DNA of 59,862 nt, from assembly GCA_009777735.1 (NCBI GenBank), contig WRLF01000018.1, forward strand, positions 1 through 59,862, read 5' to 3'. Position 1 is the stretch's first letter; every line of letters begins with the position of its first letter. This document shows positions 16,611 through 25,533 of the stretch, piece by piece. The notes under the pieces were generated by a model that saw nothing but the letters and a program-made list of their open reading frames with translations, searched no databases and was not told the DNA's origin. The translations under genes and the position numbers were made by a program. This DNA is from Treponema sp. Lineage in GTDB: Bacteria; Spirochaetota; Spirochaetia; Treponematales; Breznakiellaceae.

Positions 16611-18449
16611 TCAAATTTTCAATATCCGCCAGGTATTAAGTACAGCCAGGAGCGATACACCCACGTCGGCGAATATTGCTTCCCAAATGGACGCTACACC
16701 CATTGCGCCGAGAAAGAGAAACAGAAATTGCACTCCCAGGGCAAAAATTATGTTTTGCCAGATTATACGTTTCGTAAACCGTGCAACCTTTACAGCATCA
16801 ATCAGCTTTGACGGCTCATCGGTCATTAAAACCACGTCTGCGGCTTCTATGGCGGCATCTGAACCAAGGGCGCCCATTGCCACACCTACATCGGCAAGAG
16901 CCAAAACAGGAGCGTCATTAATACCGTCACCGACAAAGGCCAGAGCTTTTCCCCTCTGCTTTTGTCTCATGAGAACATCCAGTTTTTCAACTTTATCCTG
17001 CGGCAGCAAGCCGGCGTACACGTCGTCCAATTGCACTTCTGCGGCAACTGCCTGTGCAGCCTCATGTGTGTCACCGCTTAACATGACGGTTTTTCTAACG
17101 CCCAATGCTTTAAGCGAGGATATGGCGCTGCGGCTGTCGGGTTTGATTTCATCCGCAATAATGATGCAGCCTGCGTACAAATTTTCTATAGCGACATACA
17201 CTTTTGTTCCAATGTCCCGTGATTCCGTATAGGCAATTCCGTTAGCTGACATTAATTTGCCGTTTCCTGCCAGGATTGTTTTTCCGTTTGCTGTCCCGCT
17301 CACCCCGTACCCGGCTATTTCGCAGTATTGTGACAAGTCTTCTTTATTTTTTTCATTACCGTATGCATTTTGTATGGACAGGGCGATAGGGTGGTTAGAA
17401 AATGATTCAACACAGGCGGCTGCTTCCAGAACCTGGTTTTCGCCGAAGCCGTTTGCAGTTCTGATGCCGGTAACTTTGAACACACCCTTTGTAAGAGTGC
17501 CTGTTTTGTCGAATACCAGAATGTCTGGGCTTGCCAGAGCTTCAAGATAATTGCCCCCCTTTATCAGGATTCCTTTTTTTGATGCAGCCCCTATGCCTCC
17601 GAAAAATCCCAGGGGAATGGACATTACAAGCGCGCAGGGGCAGGCGATTATAAGAAGCACGAGGCTGCGGTAAATCCAGTCAGCCCAGAGGCCGTCAAAA
17701 AACAGCGGCGGTACAACGGCGATTAACAGCGCAAGAGCCATAACGACCGGTGTATAATACCGGGCAAATTTCGTAATAAATGTTTCAACTTTCGCTTTTC
17801 TGGCGGCGGCGTTTTCGACAAGGTCAATTATTTTTGAAGCTGTTGATTCGCCGAAATTCCTGGTTACTTCTATGGTTAATAAACCGTTTTGATTGACACA
17901 TCCTGACAAAACAATATCCGAAACTCCGGCTCTTTTGGGCATGGATTCTCCTGTCAGTGCAGACATATTGAGCATGGATTCGCCGCTCATAACAACGCCG
18001 TCCAGAGGAATTTTTTCGCCCGGTTTTACAACAATGGTATCGCCGGGCTGTACTGTATGGGGATCAACTGTGTGAAGTACGCCGTTTATCATTATGTTGG
18101 CATAATCGGGGCGTATGTCCATAAGACTGGCAATGTTTTTTTTTGATTTTGCCACAGCCATATCCGATAGAAATTCACCAATCTGATAAAACACCATTAC
18201 CGCAGCGGCTCCGGAATATTCGCCGACAGCGATTGCTCCTATCGTTGCAGCGCTCATTAAAAAATTCTCGTCAAATATCTTCCCCTTTACGATATTTTGC
18301 AGCATTCGAACAAGAACTTTTGTACCTGTCAGAAAGTAGCTGACGGCAAATAAACCCAGGGAAATAAATTCGCTTGCGGCAAATGTAAACCCATACTTAA
18401 GCACCATGCCTGCGAAAAAGATAATTGTTCCTATTATTAATTTACTCAT
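16611..18449 (-). CDS. P1B-type heavy-metal exporting ATPase (CadA/ZntA-like)
   Basis: ATG 18449 gives 612 residues and overlaps the repressor stop by 8 bases. The motifs are complete: TGES, membrane CPC (about residues 270-272, ACPCALVMS), DKTGTLT with phosphorylated D314, SNHP and GDGINDAP. CPC with this spacing points to Zn/Cd/Pb export, or Co in some relatives. The protein lacks the usual N-terminal HMA metal-binding domain and begins directly with membrane helices. With the ArsR-type repressor it forms a metal efflux operon. Confidence 0.93.
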   Translation of the reverse strand: MSKLIIGTIIFFAGMVLKYGFTFAASEFISLGLFAVSYFLTGTKVLVRMLQNIVKGKIFDENFLMSAATIGAIAVGEYSGAAAVMVFYQIGEFLSDMAVAKSKKNIASLMDIRPDYANIMINGVLHTVDPHTVQPGDTIVVKPGEKIPLDGVVMSGESMLNMSALTGESMPKRAGVSDIVLSGCVNQNGLLTIEVTRNFGESTASKIIDLVENAAARKAKVETFITKFARYYTPVVMALALLIAVVPPLFFDGLWADWIYRSLVLLIIACPCALVMSIPLGFFGGIGAASKKGILIKGGNYLEALASPDILVFDKTGTLTKGVFKVTGIRTANGFGENQVLEAAACVESFSNHPIALSIQNAYGNEKNKEDLSQYCEIAGYGVSGTANGKTILAGNGKLMSANGIAYTESRDIGTKVYVAIENLYAGCIIIADEIKPDSRSAISSLKALGVRKTVMLSGDTHEAAQAVAAEVQLDDVYAGLLPQDKVEKLDVLMRQKQRGKALAFVGDGINDAPVLALADVGVAMGALGSDAAIEAADVVLMTDEPSKLIDAVKVARFTKRIIWQNIIFALGVQFLFLFLGAMGVASIWEAIFADVGVSLLAVLNTWRILKI

Positions 18450-18798
18450 GAATGTGTTCCAATCCTTTTTCAAAAATATCCTTCACATGGCTGTCCGCCA
18501 AAAAATAGTACACTTCCTTCCCCCGCTTGTCATATTTAACCAGGTTGCTCAGGCGCAGGGCCCGCAGCTGATGGGAAATTGCCGATTTTGTCATGCCAAG
18601 CAGTACGGCGATATCACAGACACACATTTCCTCACGGAAAAGCGCCCAGAGGATACGGATGCGGGTGCTGTCCGAAAACATCTTGTAAAGGTCTGCCAGA
18701 TCGTAAAAAACCTCTTCTTTGGGCATGGTTTTACGAACCCGTTTAACAACTGCCTCGTGGATGACTTCGCAATCGCATACCAGTTTGTTTCGTTTCAT
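18442..18798 (-). CDS. ArsR/SmtB-family metal-responsive repressor (CadC/SmtB-like)
   Basis: The start at ATG 18798 has GGAG upstream; the product is 118 residues. The winged helix contains SDSTRIRILWAL and TKSAISHQLRALRLS. Two metal sites are visible: a CadC-like alpha3N site (C8, C10 with C59, C61 in MCVCD) and an SmtB-like alpha5 site (D102, H104, H115, E118) with exact family spacing. It should bind the operator at 18813-18828 without metal and release it on Cd, Pb or Zn, turning on the P-type ATPase with which it overlaps. Confidence 0.93.
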   Translation of the reverse strand: MKRNKLVCDCEVIHEAVVKRVRKTMPKEEVFYDLADLYKMFSDSTRIRILWALFREEMCVCDIAVLLGMTKSAISHQLRALRLSNLVKYDKRGKEVYYFLADSHVKDIFEKGLEHIHE

Positions 18799-18812
18799 AT
18801 TCACTCCAATAA

Positions 18813-18828
18813 TTGAACAACCATTCAA
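18813..18828. promoter_or_regulatory. ArsR/SmtB-type operator
   Basis: The inverted repeat TTGAA-N6-TTCAA (TTGAACAACCATTCAA) lies 15 bp before the repressor start and matches the TGAA-N6-TTCA core of SmtB operators. It also lies 58 bp before the divergent xylanase start, so binding could touch both promoters. Confidence 0.75.
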
Positions 18829-18885
18829 CTATTATTAGTTTATGCTTGTTCATGGGATTTGTCAAGTGGTATACTTTTTTTAAAC

Positions 18886-21546
18886 ATGAAAAACACACTA
18901 TTATTGCTGGGGTTTATCCTGGTATTAATCGGATGTCCGGGAAACGAACATGACGCTGATCTGGATCGTTTGCTCAGCATAGCCGAAAGCTATATAAACA
19001 ATGACTATTACCGGATGCAGGTTACAAACGGGCAATGGCCGGTAAACGAAGACTATCCCTGGGTATTTACCTGGGAAATGGCGGCGTTTACTGCAGCTAT
19101 AAACCGGGCGCGGGAACCGGGCTCTTCCGTGCCCGAATTGCGGCAGGCAATGGATGATTTTACCAATGCCATTAAAGCAAGCGGCCGCAACCCGTATTTC
19201 AGAGGTAATCCCGGTTATGCTCCCCCATTTTTACTCCGTTCATATATTCCTGTTACCGCTGAAGCTGCTGATAATTGGGAATGGCATTACCGGGGCGGCG
19301 ACACCCGTATCTACGGCGGCGATATGGAGCCTCCCTATTTCGGCAGTACTTTTGAAGTTATCCCCAACCCCTTTAATTATCCTGCTGTTGAACGGGCAGA
19401 AAACCTTATAAAACTCACCATTAATTTTCCCGGCGGAGAGGAGGGTGCAGCCGGCTCCTGGAATGGCGCCGCCCTCAGGATGCAGCTATCCGATCCTGTT
19501 GATATAAGAGGCAAAACCATTTTTGTAGACTATTACTATCCGTTTGCCTCAGGCGGCCAGTTTATGCGGGCGGCGTTCTGGAATGAGGATTCCGGCGGCA
19601 GAAGCGGCGGTGACAGTACGAGGAGGCCTACTTGGTTTTTACGCCCGGGCCCCGGCGCCGGTATGGATGCCATCAATAATCTCAATCCCGACTGGATTAC
19701 CGATTATCAGGGCGATTCATGGGGATTTGGAAGAAGACAGTTATTACATTCCATCACCTCTGATGAGGAAAATACCTGGTTTGATATAATCCTTGATATC
19801 CATACAGAACCCGGTGCTTTTGCTGACGGAAATGTAATCTATATTGGCAATGTGAGGATCATGGAACTCGATCCCATTCCCATGCCCATTCCTCTGGTAG
19901 AAACAGATTACATGGCTCCGGCGGCGGAGCTTCCTCCGCTCAAATCCATTTACAACAACGGGAACGGCATGTTCCTGGTCGGCTCAACCGGAACAGGCAC
20001 GCCAACCGGAACAAGACACCGCCATTACGATATTTTTGTCAGCGGCGGTAACCTTAAAGCGGCATTTACCACTCCCCGGACACCGTTTTTTCTTAGAGAA
20101 CTGTATCCTGATGCGTTATGGGCCGAAACAGCGCCTGATTCGTTGTATTCCAATCAGGGGGATAATCCTGTACACGCCCTCCCCGGTTTTTGGGGAGGTC
20201 CGGATGGAACCATTCCTCCCACCGCGCTGCAATATCAGCAGCACCGGGATGCGTTAAATGAAATCGACGGTGTACTTTTTAATAATGGTAATTTTTATTC
20301 CCATGGCCATGTGCTTGCATGGTACAACCAGGCTCCGCCGTGGATGCGCCAGCTTGTCCCGGCGAATATTGAATTTGGCTGGCGGCCTGACGGCGCGTTT
20401 TATAATTACGGCAACGGCACACCTCCATTCCACAATGATACTCTATACCGGCTTATTGAGGTACCCAAGGAAGTTGTACGCAGGGTGCAGTTCAACCACA
20501 TTACAGGTGTTATGAGACATTTTTATTCAACATCGCAGAGGTACGGTTCCAGCCCCGGGCGGGGCATTATCCCGTTTCATTCCTGGGATGTCCTCAACGA
20601 AGAAATTCACGAAAGCCGGCATAACAGCCAAATCACACAGAATCCCAATTCCTGGAGAGCTTCCCTCAAAAGCACGAACTGGCTCTCTGCCATGTCAGGT
20701 GAAGACCTTTTGAGCGATGATGCGGCTACCCACTACATTTACCTGCTTTTTAAATACGCTCATATAGCCGTGCCCAATGCGAGAATGGCGGAAAACTGGG
20801 ACAGGGAATTTGCCGCAGGCCGGATACCCGCTTATCTGCTGCTTGACGGCCACCACAATGAGCGGGGTATTGGGGATTTTGTCCAGGAAAAACCTCCTCT
20901 TCTGGTGTATAACGAATATGACATTCATGTATATTCCAAGGCCAGAACAGCGTATAACATGCTCAGGGAACTAAACAAAAGATGGATGGACGATCCCTGG
21001 TACGATGGCAGGCCGCTTATAGAAATAATGGGCATACAAGGTCATGACAGCGCGGGCAGCGTTCTTGCAAGTAATAATCAAGCTGCCATTGCCATGTATG
21101 CCAGCCTTGTTCATGAAGGCTTGTTAAGCGGCATCTGTTTTTCGGAGCTTGATTTCAAGCTCTCTGCCGATATTCCCGGCGGCGCAGCGGTAGCCCCTTC
21201 GGCTTTAAACCATAAGCAGAACGATGTTTTGGGGTATCAATTTGCGTTGGCTTATAGAACATTTGCCAAGTGGGCCGGTTATATTACCCATATAATCAAT
21301 TGGGGCTGGGCAGGCACCGGCTGGCAGGGAGGCTTTGTGCTGTTTCAGGGCGGTGAAGAAAACCGCGCCAACGGCGGTTTTTACGGAGCAGTCAATCCGG
21401 GCATGTTTGTTGCCGGACACCCGTATCTGGATTCCTTTTTTACCGGAGAAGATGGAATTAGGGAATGGGATAAAGTTAACACTGACTATATGCCAAATCT
21501 TGGCCCCGCATTTCCCGGCCCCAATCCGCCAATCAGCCGTGAATAG
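18886..21546 (+). CDS. GH10 endo-1,4-beta-xylanase lipoprotein
   Basis: ATG 18886 gives 886 residues with a lipoprotein signal (LIGC, C17). After a helical stretch, residues about 165-325 look like a beta-sandwich carbohydrate-binding module (aromatic, ends in IYIGNVRIM). The C-terminal half is a GH10 domain: SHGHVLAWYNQAPPWM, WDVLNEE with acid/base E572, IQGHDSAG and SELDF with nucleophile E754. It should cleave xylan at the cell surface. The gene is divergent from the metal repressor. TATACT (18870-18875) sits 10 nt before the start with no Shine-Dalgarno sequence. Confidence 0.87.
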   Translation: MKNTLLLLGFILVLIGCPGNEHDADLDRLLSIAESYINNDYYRMQVTNGQWPVNEDYPWVFTWEMAAFTAAINRAREPGSSVPELRQAMDDFTNAIKASGRNPYFRGNPGYAPPFLLRSYIPVTAEAADNWEWHYRGGDTRIYGGDMEPPYFGSTFEVIPNPFNYPAVERAENLIKLTINFPGGEEGAAGSWNGAALRMQLSDPVDIRGKTIFVDYYYPFASGGQFMRAAFWNEDSGGRSGGDSTRRPTWFLRPGPGAGMDAINNLNPDWITDYQGDSWGFGRRQLLHSITSDEENTWFDIILDIHTEPGAFADGNVIYIGNVRIMELDPIPMPIPLVETDYMAPAAELPPLKSIYNNGNGMFLVGSTGTGTPTGTRHRHYDIFVSGGNLKAAFTTPRTPFFLRELYPDALWAETAPDSLYSNQGDNPVHALPGFWGGPDGTIPPTALQYQQHRDALNEIDGVLFNNGNFYSHGHVLAWYNQAPPWMRQLVPANIEFGWRPDGAFYNYGNGTPPFHNDTLYRLIEVPKEVVRRVQFNHITGVMRHFYSTSQRYGSSPGRGIIPFHSWDVLNEEIHESRHNSQITQNPNSWRASLKSTNWLSAMSGEDLLSDDAATHYIYLLFKYAHIAVPNARMAENWDREFAAGRIPAYLLLDGHHNERGIGDFVQEKPPLLVYNEYDIHVYSKARTAYNMLRELNKRWMDDPWYDGRPLIEIMGIQGHDSAGSVLASNNQAAIAMYASLVHEGLLSGICFSELDFKLSADIPGGAAVAPSALNHKQNDVLGYQFALAYRTFAKWAGYITHIINWGWAGTGWQGGFVLFQGGEENRANGGFYGAVNPGMFVAGHPYLDSFFTGEDGIREWDKVNTDYMPNLGPAFPGPNPPISRE

Positions 21547-21595
21547 CGTAATCTCACCACTCGCCCTTTACCCCTGTTTTTGGTAATATAAAGCA

Positions 21596-22621
21596 ATGGT
21601 CAAATTTGCTGACGAAGCGCTCATTGAAGTTTCATCCGGGGCGGGAGGAAATGGCTGTGTGGCATTCAGGCGGGAAAAATATGTTCCCAGAGGCGGGCCT
21701 TCAGGCGGAGACGGCGGAAAGGGCGGAGATGTGGTGTTCACTGTCCGGCGTAATGTACGTACTTTAGCTCATCTGCGCTACAACCATTCTTTCAAGGCGG
21801 AAAACGGGCAGGACGGGAGCGGATCGGCCAAATACGGAAAGAAGGGAGCCGATGTAGTTATTCCGCTGCCTCCGGGATCGGTTATCCGTGATGCCGAAAC
21901 AGGTGAGTTAATTCATGATTTTTCCGGTGAAACGATTCAAGATAATTCCGGATTTGTGTTTCTCAAGGGGGGAAACGGCGGCTGGGGAAATATTCATTTT
22001 AAATCAGCGGTAAACCAGGCACCCCGCAAGGCGCTTCCCGGACAGTCTAGCCAGACGGTCCGGTTGAAAGTTGAACTGCAGATTATGGCGGACATAGGCC
22101 TTGTGGGTTTTCCCAACGCCGGTAAGTCCAGCCTGCTTGACCGCTTCACCAATGCCCGCCCGAAAATCGCCGCGTATCCCTTTACCACCAAGATCCCTAA
22201 TCTGGGAGTACTCACCGTTGGGAATGATACCGACAGCCGGGATATTATTATCGCCGACATTCCCGGGCTTATCGAAGGCGCTTCTCAAGGTGCAGGGCTG
22301 GGAATGCGTTTTCTCAAACATATTTCCCGGACAGCAGCCCTTGCCTTCCTCATCGACCTTTCCGAAGATAATTACCTTGATGCCTTTGATATTTTAATTG
22401 GAGAACTGAAAGCCTATTCGCCCGATCTGACGCAGAAAAAACGGCTGCTGGTGGGAACAAAAACCGATTTGCCGCAGACTCAGGAGCGTCTTGCCGAACT
22501 TGCCGTCAAATACCCGAAAGAAAAAGTGCAGGGTATTTCGGTTTTTTCCGGTGAGGGAATTAAAGAACTGGCGGAGGATTTTTTGCATCTTGCCGATAGT
22601 TTTGAACGGGAGCATGAATGA
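21596..22621 (+). CDS. obg: GTPase Obg/CgtA
   Basis: The 341-residue protein has the Gly-rich Obg fold (GGPSGGDGGKGGDV, KGGNGGWGN) and a GTPase domain with GFPNAGKSS, DIPGLIEGA and GTKTD. Obg acts in 50S ribosome assembly and stress control. No Shine-Dalgarno sequence is seen; TAATAT (21584-21589) lies exactly 6 nt before ATG 21596, suggesting a leaderless start. The stop overlaps the next gene (ATGA), beginning a chain of overlapping genes to rsfS. Confidence 0.96.
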   Translation: MVKFADEALIEVSSGAGGNGCVAFRREKYVPRGGPSGGDGGKGGDVVFTVRRNVRTLAHLRYNHSFKAENGQDGSGSAKYGKKGADVVIPLPPGSVIRDAETGELIHDFSGETIQDNSGFVFLKGGNGGWGNIHFKSAVNQAPRKALPGQSSQTVRLKVELQIMADIGLVGFPNAGKSSLLDRFTNARPKIAAYPFTTKIPNLGVLTVGNDTDSRDIIIADIPGLIEGASQGAGLGMRFLKHISRTAALAFLIDLSEDNYLDAFDILIGELKAYSPDLTQKKRLLVGTKTDLPQTQERLAELAVKYPKEKVQGISVFSGEGIKELAEDFLHLADSFEREHE

Positions 22622-23841
22622 GGCTGGCGGTACTGGGGGGGAGTTTTAACCCTATTCACCTTGGACACCTCTACCTGGCGGACGTTGTTCTTTCTGCATT
22701 GCACTATGACCGTGTCGTGATGGTTCCTGCGTACTGTTCTCCGTTTAAACCAGCAGCAGAAGGCATGGAAAGCAACGCACACCATCGCCTGGAAATGATA
22801 GCTGCATCTATCGCCGGCGACCCCCGGCTGACCGTTGATGACTGCGAGATTGAGCGGGGAGGGGTGTCCTACACTGCTGATACAATTACGGACATTATCC
22901 GCCGTTACCATCCTGAAGGGAAGCCCGGTCTCATCATTGGCGATGACCTTGCGGCAGATTTTCCGCAATGGAACAACAGCGAACAGATTCTTGCAATGGC
23001 GGATATTATTATTGCCAGGCGGACACGTTCCGGCAATGTGTCTGTCCCTTATCCCAATATCCAAATAACAAATGATATCATGGAAATTTCTTCGGGGCTG
23101 GTGAGGGAGAAAATTGCCGGGGATGCGGCATGGCGTTACCTTGTCCCTGCCGCAGCGCGGGTTATTATTGAGAGCAAGGGGTTGTATGGTCTGGCAGCAC
23201 AACCGTTAACGCAGGATGATAACACTTCGCCAAGCCGCAGTCTGCTCTCAGGCTGCATTCTCCGCGTGGAAGAAGCGGCACGGGAAAGCCTCAGCCAGGA
23301 ACGTTTTCTTCATTCCCGCAATACCGCCCTCCTTTCATGGGATATGTGCCGTCGCTTTCAGACAGCGAGCCGCTTCCAGGCAGAACTTGCTCCCGATCTT
23401 GGATACCTGGCAGGGATAGCGCACGATTTGGGAAAACAACTGCCGGATAAAATGCAGTTAAAACTTGCAAAAAGCGACGGTAAAGATATATCCCAGATGG
23501 AAAAAGACAAGCCGTCGCTCCTGCATGGCAGGGCTTCTGCGGTACTTCTCAGAGAGCGCTTTCATATTCAGAATGAAGCAGTACTGGAAGCGGTTGCCAT
23601 GCATACTTATGGCGGCAGTGATATGGGACCCCTTGCAAAGATCGTATACATTGCCGATAAACTGGAAGTTTCCCGGGAAAATGTTAATCCTGCGGCAAGA
23701 AAACTGGCGTTCACGGGAGACAATCTTGACGAGATTTTTATAACAGTACTGGATTTTACCGTATCGTCGCTTCGTTCAAGAAAGCTAAAATTGTCGGAGG
23801 AAACCTTGAACCTTCTTGAAAAAATGAGAAAGATAAAGTGA
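22618..23841 (+). CDS. nadD: NadD-YqeK fusion: nicotinate-nucleotide adenylyltransferase and HD phosphohydrolase
   Basis: The 407-residue fusion has NadD (about 1-195) with GGSFNPIHLGH (7-17) and SSGLVREKI, making NaAD in NAD synthesis. The second half (about 205-400) is a YqeK-type HD domain with H232, H269-D270 (AHDLGKQLP) and the VAMHTYGG region. YqeK enzymes hydrolyse Ap4A. The two are normally separate adjacent genes, so this is a fusion of neighbours. It overlaps obg by 4 bases. Confidence 0.93.
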   Translation: MRLAVLGGSFNPIHLGHLYLADVVLSALHYDRVVMVPAYCSPFKPAAEGMESNAHHRLEMIAASIAGDPRLTVDDCEIERGGVSYTADTITDIIRRYHPEGKPGLIIGDDLAADFPQWNNSEQILAMADIIIARRTRSGNVSVPYPNIQITNDIMEISSGLVREKIAGDAAWRYLVPAAARVIIESKGLYGLAAQPLTQDDNTSPSRSLLSGCILRVEEAARESLSQERFLHSRNTALLSWDMCRRFQTASRFQAELAPDLGYLAGIAHDLGKQLPDKMQLKLAKSDGKDISQMEKDKPSLLHGRASAVLLRERFHIQNEAVLEAVAMHTYGGSDMGPLAKIVYIADKLEVSRENVNPAARKLAFTGDNLDEIFITVLDFTVSSLRSRKLKLSEETLNLLEKMRKIK

Positions 23842-25067
23842 TGCAAAGAAAAAACGGGTTGACAGCACACGATGCAAGTATCTTTTTACTTGTAATGATT
23901 GTATTTCTCCTCATTAGCGGTATCGTCATTGCGGCGTTCACCTTACGCAGCGATCCGGTGGAAGAACTTCTTTCCAACGACCGTGTTATAAGCGTATTGT
24001 ATGTAATCGAAAAAGATCAGGCGCCCCTCAGCACGTATGTACTCATGGGGTATCCAAAAACCCGCAGGGCAGCGGTCTTTGATATTCCCGGCGAATTATG
24101 GATGCAGATACGCCGGACAAACCGTTTTGACAGAATAGACTCCGAATACGAGTCAAACAGGATTGCCAATTATAAAACCGCAGTCGAGAATCTTCTGGGA
24201 GTGGAAGTAGCTTTTTCGATTGTTATTACTGCCGAAAACCTCGGCAAGGCGGTGGATCTTATTGAAGGAGTAGAGCTGTTTATTCCGTCAAAAGTTGAAA
24301 TACTTGATGATGGCCCCCCTGTATTATTTCCTTCGGGGTTAAGCCGCTTTGACGGAGACAAAACCGTCTCATTTATCGGTTACGCAGTCGCTGATGAAGA
24401 GAATGAAATGACTGTATCCCGGCGGCAGCGATTCTTCCTTGGTTTTCTCAGGCGGCAGACAGAAATGATTGATGAACTGAATGTCCCGGTGATTTCACAA
24501 ATGTACTATTCTTTCATGCAAACCGGTCTGAGTCATCGCGGCCACAGACGTTTGCTCAACGAATTTTCCGTTATGGACTTCGACAGGATCAACATACAGA
24601 CGGTAGGCGGTAATATGCGTGAAGTGTCGGGGACTATGCGGCTCATCCCTTTTTTATACGGAGATTTGATTAAAGACATTGTGCGGCAGGCGCTCAGTAC
24701 ACTGACCCGTCCCACTGACGGGTTCCTTGACGATCGGGTATTTACCGTTGAAGTGCTTAACGGTACAACGGTCAATGGCCTGGCCGGAAGGACAGCGGAA
24801 GTTTTGCGCGGATTTGGTTATGACATTATTGATGTCGGCAATGCCGATCACTCAGGTTATGAAAGAACGGTGATTTTAGACAGATCCGGCCAGGAAGAAA
24901 TGGTTAAAATATTTGCCGATATTATCCGCTGCCGTAATATTGTTTTTGAGACTCCCGACCAGAGCAGCCCGGAAGGGGATATTGTCATGCAGGGATTTGA
25001 TTTTCGTTCGGATTTTACATTGATTATAGGAAGGGATTTTGATGGAAGATATGTTGTTGGAAACTGA
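23841..25067 (+). CDS. LytR-CpsA-Psr (LCP) family membrane protein
   Basis: About 408 residues starting at ATG 23841 (GTG 23838 is equally in frame). A short cytoplasmic tail and one membrane helix (IFLLVMIVFLLISGIVIAA) lead to an LCP-like domain (about 50-270) with RAAVFDIPGELWM and FPSGLSRFDG. A LytR_C domain follows at about 300-408 (VEVLNGTTVNGLAGRTAEVL). LCP enzymes attach glycopolymers to cell wall; in spirochaetes the acceptor is unknown. The order obg, nadD, LCP, rsfS is conserved in relatives as far as I recall. Confidence 0.82.
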   Translation: MQRKNGLTAHDASIFLLVMIVFLLISGIVIAAFTLRSDPVEELLSNDRVISVLYVIEKDQAPLSTYVLMGYPKTRRAAVFDIPGELWMQIRRTNRFDRIDSEYESNRIANYKTAVENLLGVEVAFSIVITAENLGKAVDLIEGVELFIPSKVEILDDGPPVLFPSGLSRFDGDKTVSFIGYAVADEENEMTVSRRQRFFLGFLRRQTEMIDELNVPVISQMYYSFMQTGLSHRGHRRLLNEFSVMDFDRINIQTVGGNMREVSGTMRLIPFLYGDLIKDIVRQALSTLTRPTDGFLDDRVFTVEVLNGTTVNGLAGRTAEVLRGFGYDIIDVGNADHSGYERTVILDRSGQEEMVKIFADIIRCRNIVFETPDQSSPEGDIVMQGFDFRSDFTLIIGRDFDGRYVVGN

Positions 25068-25461
25068 CAAAGCAATGATCCCGCATGAGCTTGCCGAACT
25101 GCTGCGCGACCACAACGGCGCCGATACGCTGGTACTGGACCTGCGGGAAATGGGCGCCTGGACTGACTTTTTTGTCATAACGACAGCCACCAGCGATACT
25201 CATCTTGACGGTCTGGAACGGCATGTAAAGGAATTCTGTGTAGAACGGGAAATAGCAATTCTCAGACGATCCCGAAGGCCCAATGTGTCCCACAGGACAC
25301 CCGCATCCTACGGATCCCAATCCTCGGAAGACGAGTGGCGTATTATCGATCTGGGACCTATAGTCATACACTTGATGAGCGGCAAAGCCCGTGCGTTTTA
25401 CGATCTTGAACGGCTTTATTCGTGGCGACCCGACCACTCACGAGTGGTCGGGTCGCCATGA
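25042..25461 (+). CDS. rsfS: Ribosome silencing factor RsfS
   Basis: ATG 25042 follows AAGGGA and gives 139 residues. It has the RsfS/Iojap core: DTLVLDLREMGAWTDFFVITTATS, IDLGPIVIHLMS and FYDLERLYSW. RsfS binds ribosomal protein L14 (uL14) and blocks subunit joining in starvation. The reading frame overlaps the LCP gene by 26 bases. The usual ending is extended by about 10 residues encoded by a perfect DNA palindrome (25424-25457). Confidence 0.93.
   Translation: MEDMLLETDKAMIPHELAELLRDHNGADTLVLDLREMGAWTDFFVITTATSDTHLDGLERHVKEFCVEREIAILRRSRRPNVSHRTPASYGSQSSEDEWRIIDLGPIVIHLMSGKARAFYDLERLYSWRPDHSRVVGSP
25424..25457. repeat. Perfect 16-bp-arm palindrome at the end of rsfS
   Basis: GGCGACCCGACCACTC (25424-25439), two bases, then its exact reverse complement (25442-25457). 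It lies inside the last codons of rsfS and is not followed by a T-run, so it is not a standard intrinsic terminator. It may stabilise the 3' end of the operon transcript or be a small inserted repeat. Confidence 0.9.
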
Positions 25462-25533
25462 ATGGCTAAACAGGCAACCAGTGATTCGTGGTGTCCCGAC
25501 GACTAATCACCGGCTGCTCATCACCACTACTGC

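Noticed and set aside
16561..17232. 223-codon plus-strand frame after dppF
   Set aside because: It is antisense to the P-type ATPase, has no start signals and its sequence is Thr/Ser/Ala-rich without motifs.
18406..18816. 136-codon plus-strand frame opposite the ArsR-type gene
   Set aside because: It is antisense to a well-supported repressor and has no independent support.
22480..23202. 240-codon minus-strand frame
   Set aside because: It is antisense to obg and nadD, which are both certain genes.
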